This document shows positions 16,911 to 25,942 of a stretch of DNA of 64,000 nucleotides, piece by piece (position 1 is the stretch's first letter; the number at the start of each line of letters is the position of its first letter). The translations under genes and the position numbers were made by a program. This DNA is from Planctomycetaceae bacterium (lineage in GTDB: Bacteria; Planctomycetota; Planctomycetia; Planctomycetales; Planctomycetaceae), in NCBI GenBank assembly GCA_041398825.1, contig JAWKTX010000003.1, positions 501,986 through 565,985 on the forward strand, read 5' to 3'. Below the pieces are notes generated by a model. It did no database searches. It was not told the origin of the DNA and saw nothing but the letters and a program-made list of their open reading frames with translations.

Positions 16911-17456
16911 GTGAAGTTCACGGAGACCCCTGTTCATGGAGTCTGGCTGGTTGAGCCGGAGCGGCACGAGGATAACCGTGGCTTCTTTGCGCGAACCTGG
17001 TGCGCGCGGGAGTTCGAACAGCGTGGACTGGATCACCGGCTGGTCCAGTGCAATGTCTCTTACAACAGACAGCGCGGGACTGTTCGAGGAATGCACTTCC
17101 AGAAATCTCCCTGTGAAGAAGCGAAGCTCGTTCGATGTACCGCCGGGGCTGTGTGGGATGTGGTCGTTGACCTCAGATCGGATTCAGAGACCTATTTGCA
17201 GCATCTCGCTGTGCAGCTTGACCCGGTCGATCATATCGCTGTGTACATCCCCAAAGGATGTGCGCACGGTTTTCAAACTCTGGAAGACTCCACCGAACTG
17301 CTGTATCAGATGACCGAGTACTTTAGTCCGGATGCGGCCAGTGGTGTTCGATGGAATGACCCTCTCATCAACGTGCAGTGGCCGATAGACGTATCCGTGA
17401 TTGCGGAACGTGACCTGCAGTTCCCTGACTTCACAACAGGAAAGGGAATTCTGTGA
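16911..17456 (+). CDS. RmlC-type (dTDP-4-dehydrorhamnose 3,5-epimerase family) sugar epimerase
   Basis: A 181-residue cupin epimerase that inverts C3 and/or C5 of a 4-keto-6-deoxysugar nucleotide. Family motifs are 'HEDNRGFFARTWC', the catalytic-His segment 'GTVRGMHFQKSPCEEAKLV', 'VWDVVVDLRSDSETY' and 'VYIPKGCAHGFQTLED'. A GTG start at 16911 is used; it lies 11 bases after the previous stop. Since the cluster makes a CDP-sugar rather than dTDP-rhamnose (no rmlA, B or D here), its substrate is probably the C-methylated CDP-4-keto sugar. The stop overlaps the next GTG start (GTGA). Confidence 0.92.
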   Translation: MKFTETPVHGVWLVEPERHEDNRGFFARTWCAREFEQRGLDHRLVQCNVSYNRQRGTVRGMHFQKSPCEEAKLVRCTAGAVWDVVVDLRSDSETYLQHLAVQLDPVDHIAVYIPKGCAHGFQTLEDSTELLYQMTEYFSPDAASGVRWNDPLINVQWPIDVSVIAERDLQFPDFTTGKGIL

Positions 17457-18436
17457 AAACGATTCTGGTGACTGGCGCGAGCGGTGCAATTGGTCAGCGT
17501 TTGTTGCTGCGTTTGTCCATGCAGAGCACGGGGGATGTCCGTGTGCATGCAGTCTCTCGCAGGGGATTGAATTCGCCACCTCTTCCTTCGACAGTTCAGC
17601 GCATACCTTCGGGGGTTCAATGGCATGCCGCCGACCTGCTTTCGAAGTCCTCGATCTGCGAGTTAATTGAACGCGTCCAGCCAACACATCTGTATCACCT
17701 TGCCTGGTCCGCGTCGCCGGGGGCATTCTGGACCACTCCCGAAAATGTCCAATGGATGGAATCGTCATGCTTTCTGATGGATGAATTCCGTCGCACCGGC
17801 GGTCTGCGAGCAGTTGGCGTTGGCTCCTGTGCAGAATATTCGTGGCAGGATGGCGGTGTCTTGTCCGAATCTTCAACACCTGCCGTTCCATTCAGCCTGT
17901 ATGGGCGGTCGAAGCTGGCGACCGGGAACTACTGGGCCGCATGTTCCGGAGTAGGGCAGTGCAGTGCCGCGTGGGCTCGGCTATTTTTCATGTACGGACC
18001 TGGTTGCCACTCCAGCCGATTTCCCGGAGTCGTCATTGACGCCGTCCTGAACGGTCGTCCTGCCCGATGCTCAAGCGGTCGCCAGTTGCGTGACTATATC
18101 TACATCGATGATGTCGCGCAGGCATTGATCGCAATCGGAGAAAGTTCTGTTCAGGGCCCGATTAATCTTGGCACCGGGATGCCGACGAGAGTTCTGGATC
18201 TTGCATCGCGGGCTGCTGAAATGGCGGATGGGCTGCATTTGTTTGAACCTGGAGCGATTCCCGATCATCCTGAGAACAATCCGGATTCGCTTTTGGCCTG
18301 TATTGATCGCCTGAGGTTTGAAGTCGGATTTCGAAACTTCACACCCCTGGAGGACGGTCTCGTACAAATGGTCGACTGGTGGAAGCGGCACCGCTGTCAA
18401 CTTGATTCACTGGCTCCAGCAGGAATATCGCCATGA
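17453..18436 (+). CDS. NAD(P)-dependent sugar epimerase/reductase (extended SDR)
   Basis: A 327-residue extended short-chain dehydrogenase. The dinucleotide site is 'ILVTGASGAIGQRLLLRL', the catalytic serine and YxxxK lie in 'GVGSCAEYSWQDGG' and 'SLYGRSKLATGNYW', and 'LRDYIYIDDVAQALIAI' is typical of the superfamily. It couples to its neighbours through 4-base overlaps on both sides (GTGA before, ATGA after). In pathways of this kind the last step is reduction of the 4-keto group, so a 4-ketoreductase acting on the branched CDP-sugar is the likely role. An epimerase role is not excluded. Confidence 0.87.
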   Translation: MKTILVTGASGAIGQRLLLRLSMQSTGDVRVHAVSRRGLNSPPLPSTVQRIPSGVQWHAADLLSKSSICELIERVQPTHLYHLAWSASPGAFWTTPENVQWMESSCFLMDEFRRTGGLRAVGVGSCAEYSWQDGGVLSESSTPAVPFSLYGRSKLATGNYWAACSGVGQCSAAWARLFFMYGPGCHSSRFPGVVIDAVLNGRPARCSSGRQLRDYIYIDDVAQALIAIGESSVQGPINLGTGMPTRVLDLASRAAEMADGLHLFEPGAIPDHPENNPDSLLACIDRLRFEVGFRNFTPLEDGLVQMVDWWKRHRCQLDSLAPAGISP

Positions 18437-19626
18437 CGGAATGTCCGGTTTGCTTAAGTCCGGAAACCAGCGTTTTTCTGCAACGCGGCGCCGTGCCTGT
18501 GCATCAGAATCTGCTGTTTGAATCGTCCGCGTCTGCACGGAGCATGCAGCGCGGTCAGCTACAGATGAGCGTGTGTTCGCGCTGCAGCTTTGTCTTCAAT
18601 TCCGCATTTGACGCTTCGCTGCTGTCTTATGGCGATCTGTACGACAACTCGCAGAATCATTCGCCAGCATTCGACGATCATGTCAATGGCTTAATCAAAC
18701 GGCTGGTTTCCGATCGCGGTGTGCACGATTGTACTGTTGTAGAAGTTGGCTGTGGTAAAGGTGAATTTCTAAGGAAGTTGGCGGCTGATCCCTCCCTCGG
18801 CATCGTTGCGCATGGTTTTGATCCTGCGTATCTTGGGCCGCTGGAACTGTTTGATGGTCGTCTCAGATTTCATCAGACGTTTTATACTGCAGAGGCGGCT
18901 CAGACGGCAGCAGACGTCATCGTTTCTCGACATGTGATCGAACACATTTCACGGCCACGTGACCTGTTGTCAAATATCCGTTCGGCTCTGGAATCTTCAC
19001 CCCACGCACACGTCTTTTTTGAGACTCCCTGCGTGGAATGGATTCTGAAAAATCAGGTTGCCTGGGATTTCTTCTACGAGCATTGTTCGCTGTTTACCAC
19101 GACATCGTTGTCTCGTCTTTTCGAAGAATGCGGCTTCGAAGTGCTTGGTGTGGATCATGTCTTCAACGGTCAGTACCAGTGGCTGGAAGCCAGATCATGT
19201 GAGAGTATGCCGGATGCATCTGACCGTCACACACACCATGCCGAATCTATCCGGCGTCTGGCTGAAGAATTTGGCCAGAGTGACCTTGAACGGAATGCCC
19301 AATGGAGCTGTCAGGTGGCCGACTTGAAATCCAGAGGCAATGCCGCTCTCTGGGGGGCTGGTGCAAAGGGTGTGACCTTTGCAAACCTGATTGATCCGGA
19401 TGCTGTGGTTTTTGACAGTGTCGTCGACGTGAATCCAAATAAGCAGGGGCGATATCTTGCCGGAACGGGACATCCGATCGTGGCCCCCGAACAGCTTCAG
19501 AGTCGTGGAGTAAAGACCGTTTTTGTACTCAATCCGAATTACTCGGATGAGATTCGGGCACAGTTGGAATCGTTGAACGCCACTATTGATGTCGTGGACC
19601 TGATGGGTGACGTCAGGACGCAATGA
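18433..19626 (+). CDS. Second three-domain SAM methyltransferase
   Basis: A 397-residue enzyme with the same architecture as the methyltransferase at 15637: zinc-type N-terminal Cys pairs ('CPVC' and 'CSRCSFVF'), a SAM domain ('VVEVGCGKGEFLRKLAAD', 'VSRHVIEHISRP') and a C-terminal domain with 'AALWGAGAKGVTFANLI' and 'NPNKQGRYLAGTGHPI'. The two differ widely in sequence, so they are old paralogues rather than a recent copy. It could methylate a second carbon or oxygen of the deoxysugar or act on another residue of the glycan. The start overlaps the SDR stop by ATGA. Confidence 0.87.
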   Translation: MTECPVCLSPETSVFLQRGAVPVHQNLLFESSASARSMQRGQLQMSVCSRCSFVFNSAFDASLLSYGDLYDNSQNHSPAFDDHVNGLIKRLVSDRGVHDCTVVEVGCGKGEFLRKLAADPSLGIVAHGFDPAYLGPLELFDGRLRFHQTFYTAEAAQTAADVIVSRHVIEHISRPRDLLSNIRSALESSPHAHVFFETPCVEWILKNQVAWDFFYEHCSLFTTTSLSRLFEECGFEVLGVDHVFNGQYQWLEARSCESMPDASDRHTHHAESIRRLAEEFGQSDLERNAQWSCQVADLKSRGNAALWGAGAKGVTFANLIDPDAVVFDSVVDVNPNKQGRYLAGTGHPIVAPEQLQSRGVKTVFVLNPNYSDEIRAQLESLNATIDVVDLMGDVRTQ

Positions 19627-19645
19627 ACGAAATTGAAGGTCAGGT

Positions 19646-20410
19646 ATGAAGATCAGCGTCAATACAGATGATAAGACAATCAGCTACGAGTCGAATGGTC
19701 AGCAGAAGACCGCTCCACTCTACTCCAAGCAGGGGTTCGAAGTACTCTCTGATCTCTGGGTAAAGGTGGGTTGGGACCAGAAATACTCATACACGTTCTC
19801 GTGGATGGGGCGTCCCATTATTCAGTTGCCGGAAGATATGGTGCGGACGCAGGAAGTGATTTACCGCGTTCAGCCCGACGTCATCATAGAAACCGGCGTT
19901 GCTCACGGAGGGTCATTGATTTACTACGCCAGCCTTTGCAAAGCTCTCGACAAAGGACGAGTGATCGGCGTTGATATTGAAATCCGCAAACACAATCGTG
20001 AGGCGATAGAATCCCACGCACTATCGAGTTACATCACTCTGATTGAAGGCGATTCTGCTGGTGACAGTGTTGTTCAAAGTGTTCGGGGACTGGTGAATGA
20101 AGGCGAGACCGTCCTGATCATTCTCGATTCGTGTCATTCGTATGCACATGTCCTGCGAGAATTAGAGGCCTATCATTCTCTGGTCACGGAAGGTTCCTAC
20201 ATTGTTGCGACCGACGGGCTGATGAAAGATGTATGGGATGTACCTCGTGGTACTCCGGACTGGAAGACAGACAACCCTGTCACGGCAGTTCATGAATTTC
20301 TGGCGTCCCACCCGGAATTCAGGCTGGAACAGCCTTCATGGCCGTTCAACGAAAGCGAACTGAGCGAGAATATTACTCACTGGCCGCAGGCGTGGTTGCG
20401 ACGATGCTGA
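19646..20410 (+). CDS. CmcI family (cephalosporin hydroxylase-type) methyltransferase
   Basis: A 254-residue protein of the CmcI/rhamnosyl O-methyltransferase family. The SAM site is 'QPDVIIETGVAHGGSLIYYA' and the acidic metal/substrate residues lie in 'VIGVDIEIRKHNR' and 'VLIILDSCHSYAHVLREL'. 'GSYIVATDGLMKDV' is characteristic. Characterised relatives O-methylate sugars of glycolipids, which fits a glycan operon; the 'cephalosporin hydroxylase' label is only historical. It starts 20 bases after the previous gene and its end overlaps the GT2 start. Confidence 0.88.
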   Translation: MKISVNTDDKTISYESNGQQKTAPLYSKQGFEVLSDLWVKVGWDQKYSYTFSWMGRPIIQLPEDMVRTQEVIYRVQPDVIIETGVAHGGSLIYYASLCKALDKGRVIGVDIEIRKHNREAIESHALSSYITLIEGDSAGDSVVQSVRGLVNEGETVLIILDSCHSYAHVLRELEAYHSLVTEGSYIVATDGLMKDVWDVPRGTPDWKTDNPVTAVHEFLASHPEFRLEQPSWPFNESELSENITHWPQAWLRRC

Positions 20411-21651
20411 TCAGCCTGATCATTCCAACCAGGGAGCGTTGTCAATACCTGCGCGAGTCCATTCGTACGGCGCTGGCAATTCAGGATGATCAGATCGAAG
20501 TTCTGGTCAGCGATAACTGCAGTACCGACGAAACGCAACGTGTCGCGGAGACTATATCAGATGCGCGGTTTCGCTATTTGAATACCGGACAACGACTGTC
20601 GATGCGGCAGAATTTTGAATTCGCTTTGCAGCAGTCCCGCGGTGAATATGTTTTTTACATCGGTGATGATGATGGCTTTCTGCCTGGGCAGTTTGCTGCC
20701 CTTCGACGGATTCTCGAACAGCACCGCCCTGATATCTTTTCCTGGTACCCATTGACCTATCAGTGGCCAGGTGAAAATTCGGGCAGCGGACGGATGCGGA
20801 TGGAAGCCGGACGTCTGTTCGGTCAGCCGCGATTCACTGATGTGTCGGATGCCTGCGTTTCTTTGCAGTCCGCTCGTCTGACACGATTAACGTTTCCCCC
20901 TGCCGTGTATCATGGCTGTGCATCCCGGGAATGGTTGACTCAGATTCGTACAAAAGATGATTGCGTTTTTGGTGGCCGAATTCCGGATGTGTACATTACC
21001 TATACCGCCATCCTCAGATCAGCGCGATGCCTGTTTTCGAAGCATCCGTTTTCCATCAACGGAATCAGTTCTGCAAGCACAGGGAATGCACATCATGCAT
21101 TTCGAAAGGGAGACCCGCGAGCATCACCTGCCAGGAGATTTGGTGACGAGCTTCGGAATGATCCGGTGCAGGATGCTGTGAAGGGATATGCGCCGTCCAT
21201 TCCGGTGAACCTGTTTTCAACGTACGAAACAGCGAGGCGGAATTGCGGTGTTGATCCTGCGACTACAGATTATTCGGCCTGGTATCGTTATGTGCTTCAG
21301 GGTTCACAGGTGTCGGCTGGAATAGTAGACCCGGATGTTGCCGGAATTCTGAAAGAGTATGCGGCTCAGACGGGAACGGAGTCACAGTTGCAGGCCGCTT
21401 CCGGCCGCTCGATTCTGGGATCAGTGGCCGTTCGAATGGAACGCACGTGGAATAAGTTTCGTTCAAAAATACGCAGTGTGAAGATCTCTGCCGAACAAAA
21501 TGGATTGAACAATATCTACACAGCGACAACGGCAGCCGACCTTTTTCTTGGCGACCTGCAACTGCAATTGTTGAATGGTCAGCGTCAGTCTTTTAACTGG
21601 AGCAATGCAAAGTCTGAAGGCCTGTCTCGTCTTGCTCAATCGATAAATTGA
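20404..21651 (+). CDS. Glycosyltransferase family 2
   Basis: A 415-residue GT-A glycosyltransferase, last gene of the glycan operon. The start at ATG 20404 gives the family N-terminus 'MLISLIIPTRERCQYL' and overlaps the CmcI stop by 7 bases; an earlier ATG would add 22 residues inside the upstream gene. Donor and metal motifs are 'EVLVSDNCSTDETQ' and 'EYVFYIGDDDGFLPG' (DDD as the DxD). The region after about residue 230 is not recognised and may define the acceptor. Only 84 bases separate its end from the end of the convergent DUF1552 gene. Confidence 0.9.
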   Translation: MLISLIIPTRERCQYLRESIRTALAIQDDQIEVLVSDNCSTDETQRVAETISDARFRYLNTGQRLSMRQNFEFALQQSRGEYVFYIGDDDGFLPGQFAALRRILEQHRPDIFSWYPLTYQWPGENSGSGRMRMEAGRLFGQPRFTDVSDACVSLQSARLTRLTFPPAVYHGCASREWLTQIRTKDDCVFGGRIPDVYITYTAILRSARCLFSKHPFSINGISSASTGNAHHAFRKGDPRASPARRFGDELRNDPVQDAVKGYAPSIPVNLFSTYETARRNCGVDPATTDYSAWYRYVLQGSQVSAGIVDPDVAGILKEYAAQTGTESQLQAASGRSILGSVAVRMERTWNKFRSKIRSVKISAEQNGLNNIYTATTAADLFLGDLQLQLLNGQRQSFNWSNAKSEGLSRLAQSIN

Positions 21652-21735
21652 GTGTCACAATCCGGCCTGAGAATGTCCGCTGACAGGATTGTCGGCTGGC
21701 AGCAGGCCGGCTGGTAACATGGCCGGGTCAAGACG

Positions 21736-23133
21736 TCAAACCAGTTCTGTCACGATGCCGTCGCTGTCTGCGAAGCTGTCTGTCTGCACGCCGAGTTTCT
21801 GCAGCATGGTGACGAAGACGTTGCCCAGTGGTTTGTCCTCTTTGGAGATTTCAACCTGCCACGGTTCTCTGCCGCCGTCCCATGCCCCGCCTTGTGGGTT
21901 TGCGCCGGCATTGTTGATGTACTGGCCGTGCCTGAAGCCCATGTTGCGGCCGCCCGCCAGGATCAACGGATAGTTGCGGGACAGGTGAAACGCGCTGGAT
22001 GCAGATCCAAAGAGAAGCAGAGAATTGTCCAGCATGCTGCCAGCAGCGGCGGGTTCCGGGGTTTCTGAAAGCTTCGTGGCAAAGCGAGCGAATTCTTCGT
22101 TCAGGAACCGACAGTAGGTTCCGAATCGTTCCCAGCCGCCAGGTTCCTTCGTTTCGTGCGACAGCGCATGTGCCAGGTTCAGCCCGACAGCTCTTGCCAG
22201 GTGGTCACTGATGCCGAAGCCGTTTTCACGCCCGATCTGGTAAGTGGCCACGCGAGTCGAATCCGTACGGAAGGCCAGATACATCAGTTCGTACATGGTC
22301 CGGACATATTCACGCGGCTCATCGGGCGTAATCTCCAGATTCAGATGATCGGCATCCACTGTTGGAAGCGGAGTACTGATCCAGCGTTTTGCCTTCTCAA
22401 CCTTTCGCTCCGCTTCCCGAACGGAATCCAGATACTCATCCAGACTGCGTTGATCGTTTGACGAAAGCGTCTTTCGCAGCGACGCAGCATCAGTCAGCAG
22501 ATCGTCCAGCGCGCTTTTGCTGAGTGCCAGCCGACGGGCAGCGTCTTCGTCGTTTTTGACAAAGAGCATGTCGAACACACGCTTTGGTCGATGCTCTGCG
22601 GGAATGGCTCGCCCATTGCGATTGAAGGAAATGGTGTGCGTGCCTCGCGGTGTTCCGGTGCCGCCATCGGTCGACATCACCAGCGAAGAGAATCGCGTCT
22701 CGTCGCCCACATGGGCCGCATAGACCTGATCGAGCGAAATTGTATTCGCGTAGGGCCCGTGTGAACCCGTGGACGCTGCCGTCAGAAACTGGTCCGCGTT
22801 GGAATGTCCGTGAACCTTTCGCGAAGAGGGATGTGAAAAGCCGGACAAAACCGTAAGTTGATTTCGTATCGGCTCGAATGGCTCGCTGCATTTGCTGAAG
22901 GTGAATTCGTGTCCGCCTCCGTGAGGAAACCATGCCCAGTCCTGGTGTGCAGGATCTTCCGGTAATGGCATGGGCACGCCGTCCGGAAAGTACATGCAGG
23001 CCAGACGCTTGATGCTGGTCGTTCCGTCGGCTGCGAATGCGGACTTCAATGCAAGAGATTCGAACAGCGGTAATGCCAACGCTAATCCGGTTCCGCGCAA
23101 AAATCGCCGTCGATCAAGTGAATTCAGGTTCAT
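21736..23133 (-). CDS. DUF1552 domain protein, Tat-exported
   Basis: A 465-residue protein of the DUF1552 family, which is abundant in planctomycetes and has no established function. The N-terminus carries a twin-arginine signal (DRRRFLRGTGLALALPLFES), so it is probably exported folded. Family features include 'YFPDGVPMPLPEDPAHQDW', 'LTVLSGFSHP', 'HGHSNADQFLTA', 'SISLDQVYA'-type text and the C-terminal 'LPLILAGGRNMGFRHGQYI'-type segment. It lies 112 bases downstream of the DUF1587/1592-type cytochrome gene, the usual gene pairing, suggesting a shared periplasmic complex. Confidence 0.93.
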   Translation of the reverse strand: MNLNSLDRRRFLRGTGLALALPLFESLALKSAFAADGTTSIKRLACMYFPDGVPMPLPEDPAHQDWAWFPHGGGHEFTFSKCSEPFEPIRNQLTVLSGFSHPSSRKVHGHSNADQFLTAASTGSHGPYANTISLDQVYAAHVGDETRFSSLVMSTDGGTGTPRGTHTISFNRNGRAIPAEHRPKRVFDMLFVKNDEDAARRLALSKSALDDLLTDAASLRKTLSSNDQRSLDEYLDSVREAERKVEKAKRWISTPLPTVDADHLNLEITPDEPREYVRTMYELMYLAFRTDSTRVATYQIGRENGFGISDHLARAVGLNLAHALSHETKEPGGWERFGTYCRFLNEEFARFATKLSETPEPAAAGSMLDNSLLLFGSASSAFHLSRNYPLILAGGRNMGFRHGQYINNAGANPQGGAWDGGREPWQVEISKEDKPLGNVFVTMLQKLGVQTDSFADSDGIVTELV

Positions 23134-23245
23134 TGTGGTTGGACTTTCGTTCAGGCGAGACGTGACTGAGGCGTGTTCTTCGTGGGAAACTGCTGGGGGA
23201 TGATGGACGAGGGTGGGACTTGACGGCTGGTTGCTGCATCAATGT

Positions 23246-25942
23246 TTATCGGGATCGAAACAATTCACTTGCCACGATCTTTTGAATCATATCTGCAAGG
23301 CCATCTCCGTTCTGCCGTGTATCGGCAGTAATGGTATCAATCGCCGCGTAATCACTGAAGGTGAGTGGTCGGCCTAGTGCAAAGGTTGAGAGCTTATACA
23401 CCATGGATCGAACAAACTGATCCTGACGATGTTCAAGCAAGAAACGCTTCAGCCCGTTCATACCATCCAGTTCCTGCTGATTGAATAGCAGACTGGAGGC
23501 ATCAACGGGTTTTCCATCGATCTGGTTGCGCCAGCGACCAAGAGCATCGTAGTTTTCGAAAGCAATGCCCCATGGGTCAATTTTTGCGTGACACGACATG
23601 CAGGCCGGATGATTGCGATGATTTTCAATTCGTTCTTTGAGTGTGAGTTTTGCAATCTCCGGATCGGCCAGATCGATTGCCGGGACGGCTGGCGGTGGAG
23701 GTGGTGGCGGATCGTTCAGCAGGCATTCCAGTAGCCAGACACCGCGTTTCAGAGGATGCGAATCCACACCGTTCGAATTCATCGCCAGTAAACCCGCCTG
23801 CGTCAGCAGGCCTCCACGATGTTGATCGGTCTGCAGAGGGATGCGACGAAACTCATTGCCACGCACATCCGTGATTCCATAGTGCACAGCAAGGCGTTCA
23901 TTGACCATTGCATAATCGGCATGAATGAAATCCAGGACGCTTTGGTTGTTCTGAAGCATTTCCTGAAAGAAGGCCATCGGCTCCTGCTGCATGGCTTCCT
24001 TGAGTTCAGGGTCGGATCTTTTTTCGACCGCAAGGAAGTCCAGCAACTGCATGTCCAGCCACTGATGAACAAAGTGCTGAGCGAATCGGTTCGATCGAGG
24101 ATCGTTCAGCATGCGGTCGACCTGACCCGTCAGAATATCAGCGTTCGAAAGCTGTCCGTTGCGGGCCAGAGTGAGCAGTTCTTCATCCGGAACACTGCAC
24201 CACAGGAACATCGACAGACGTGTCGCCAGTTCATATGGATTTAACGCTGTGTCCGGAGCTGTTTCTTCGTGGATAACATACAGAAACTGCGGTGAAGAAA
24301 GCACCGTCGCTAACACTTCGACCATTGCCTCTTCAAATGTATCGCATTCCTGACGCATCGACTGGAACAGGTCGAGCTTTCGATCAACCTCCTCTTCGTG
24401 GAGGGTTCGTCTCCATGCCAGCGACATGAACCTGGTCAAAACGTCTCGTGCATAGCGAGCTTCATCGGCTCGGTTTTCGCTGTCGAAGAAGATTCGCCGG
24501 TGAGATTGCGGGGGCCATTCGTCATAAACGGGAGCCGTGACTTCCACGTAGTCAATCTGGATGTCGCCGTGTCTGCCCTGCGGGACGGAACTATTGACGA
24601 AACGCAGATATTCTGATGGGCTCGGTAAGCCACCCATCGGCGCGATGTGGCGAAAGGAATTGCGAGGATAGATTTCTCCGAGCGGCACGTCCCACTGATA
24701 GATCTTTGGAGCATCTGCCGTCGCCAGGATGGGCGTGTCACGGCCGCTCACGCGAACTTCAGCGCGACCTTCGTTGCTGGCCTGAAAGCCAAACTCCAGC
24801 TGCAGACTGGGGATCTGCTCGTCTTCGGTCGTTGATCGCGATGCTCGAATTCGCACTCGCATGAGACCTTCATCGGGAATGCGATCGCCGAGTTCGACCG
24901 TCAGTTGTTGATTGCGACCAGAGGGAATGACGGCGACGTGATCGAATGTCTCCGGGAAGTGAGGCTCGGTTTCAGTGGGTGCGAACGCATACTTCGCTCC
25001 GTTGTACTGCCACACCGCGGGAACCGTATCGCCGCTGGAAAGCTGACGATAGTACGGTCGACTGTGGGGTTGTTTGAAACTCGCAAGCAGTTGGTCAATT
25101 TCCTGTTTTTGCTTTTCCGGATCGTCTTTGAATTTCTCTTTCAGATTCTCCAGTTGCTTCGTTCGCTGCGGCCACTCACGGTCAGCCGCCTGTTCCATTG
25201 TGATGCCCCAGTGGATGACGGGGGGCCGTTCACCACGCACAGTCGCGCGTTGCAATGCATTCAGTGCCAGTTGGCGATAAGTCTCCAGCTGCGTGACTGA
25301 CATATGCAGCATTTCGGAACTGTTCTGAAAGCCATCTTCCGAGTGCGCTTCGGGCGGAAGATCTTTTGCAAAATTCCATGGGACACCCAAAAGGTCCTGC
25401 AACGCATAATTGTATTCGTAGCGAGTCATCCGCCGGAACGAGGAATGACCTCCCGCAGTACGACGTACAATGGACGCCGTCTGGATTTCGCTGGACAGCC
25501 ATTCAACGACCTTGCTGCGATCTTCGTCCGGTAGTTCATCGGCGTCGGGTGGAGGCATTTCGCCATTGCTGAGCACTGCCTGAATCTCAAGCCACCAGTT
25601 TACGTCCTGACCGGTCAGTAAGTCCGGATCCATGGTGTCAATCCGAATGTTCCCCTCGACGGATTCGGGGCCGTGGCATGGAACGCAATTCTGTTTGAGA
25701 ATCGGCTCAATCGACTCTCGAAATACATCCAGATTCGCAGTCGGAGTCTTGCCGGAAACGTTTTCAACAGTTCGCAGGCGATGGGTGTACTTTGATCGCT
25801 TCGCTGCTTCGATCTTGATTTGTTCCAGAGAAGATGAAATCGGGAGGTTGTTTTCGGCCGTCTCCTGTGCGTCGCATAATTCGGCGCTGACGCACAAGGA
25901 CAGGCAGAGCAGCAGGATGGTTCGAAACGTCATTGAAATCAT
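23246..25942 (-). CDS. Planctomycete cytochrome with DUF1587/1592/1588/1585 domains
   Basis: An 898-residue secreted protein of the planctomycete cytochrome C family. After a signal peptide (about 1-25) a heme site CVPCH lies at 86-90 in 'ILKQNCVPCHGPES'. DUF1587 follows ('FRRMTRYEYNYALQDLLGVP'), then DUF1595/1592 ('TRFMSLAWRRTLHEEEVDR', 'LATRLSMFLWCSVPDEELL'), DUF1588 ('RGGLLTQAGLLAMNSNGVDS') with a proline run, a second heme motif CMSCH near 781, and DUF1585 at the end. These domains have no assigned reaction. The start at 25942 overlaps the phosphatidylserine decarboxylase stop by ATGA; an ATG three codons later is also possible. Confidence 0.94.
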   Translation of the reverse strand: MISMTFRTILLLCLSLCVSAELCDAQETAENNLPISSSLEQIKIEAAKRSKYTHRLRTVENVSGKTPTANLDVFRESIEPILKQNCVPCHGPESVEGNIRIDTMDPDLLTGQDVNWWLEIQAVLSNGEMPPPDADELPDEDRSKVVEWLSSEIQTASIVRRTAGGHSSFRRMTRYEYNYALQDLLGVPWNFAKDLPPEAHSEDGFQNSSEMLHMSVTQLETYRQLALNALQRATVRGERPPVIHWGITMEQAADREWPQRTKQLENLKEKFKDDPEKQKQEIDQLLASFKQPHSRPYYRQLSSGDTVPAVWQYNGAKYAFAPTETEPHFPETFDHVAVIPSGRNQQLTVELGDRIPDEGLMRVRIRASRSTTEDEQIPSLQLEFGFQASNEGRAEVRVSGRDTPILATADAPKIYQWDVPLGEIYPRNSFRHIAPMGGLPSPSEYLRFVNSSVPQGRHGDIQIDYVEVTAPVYDEWPPQSHRRIFFDSENRADEARYARDVLTRFMSLAWRRTLHEEEVDRKLDLFQSMRQECDTFEEAMVEVLATVLSSPQFLYVIHEETAPDTALNPYELATRLSMFLWCSVPDEELLTLARNGQLSNADILTGQVDRMLNDPRSNRFAQHFVHQWLDMQLLDFLAVEKRSDPELKEAMQQEPMAFFQEMLQNNQSVLDFIHADYAMVNERLAVHYGITDVRGNEFRRIPLQTDQHRGGLLTQAGLLAMNSNGVDSHPLKRGVWLLECLLNDPPPPPPPAVPAIDLADPEIAKLTLKERIENHRNHPACMSCHAKIDPWGIAFENYDALGRWRNQIDGKPVDASSLLFNQQELDGMNGLKRFLLEHRQDQFVRSMVYKLSTFALGRPLTFSDYAAIDTITADTRQNGDGLADMIQKIVASELFRSR

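Noticed and set aside
17184..17891. 235-codon minus-strand frame across the epimerase/SDR border
   Set aside because: Antisense of two overlapping conserved genes.
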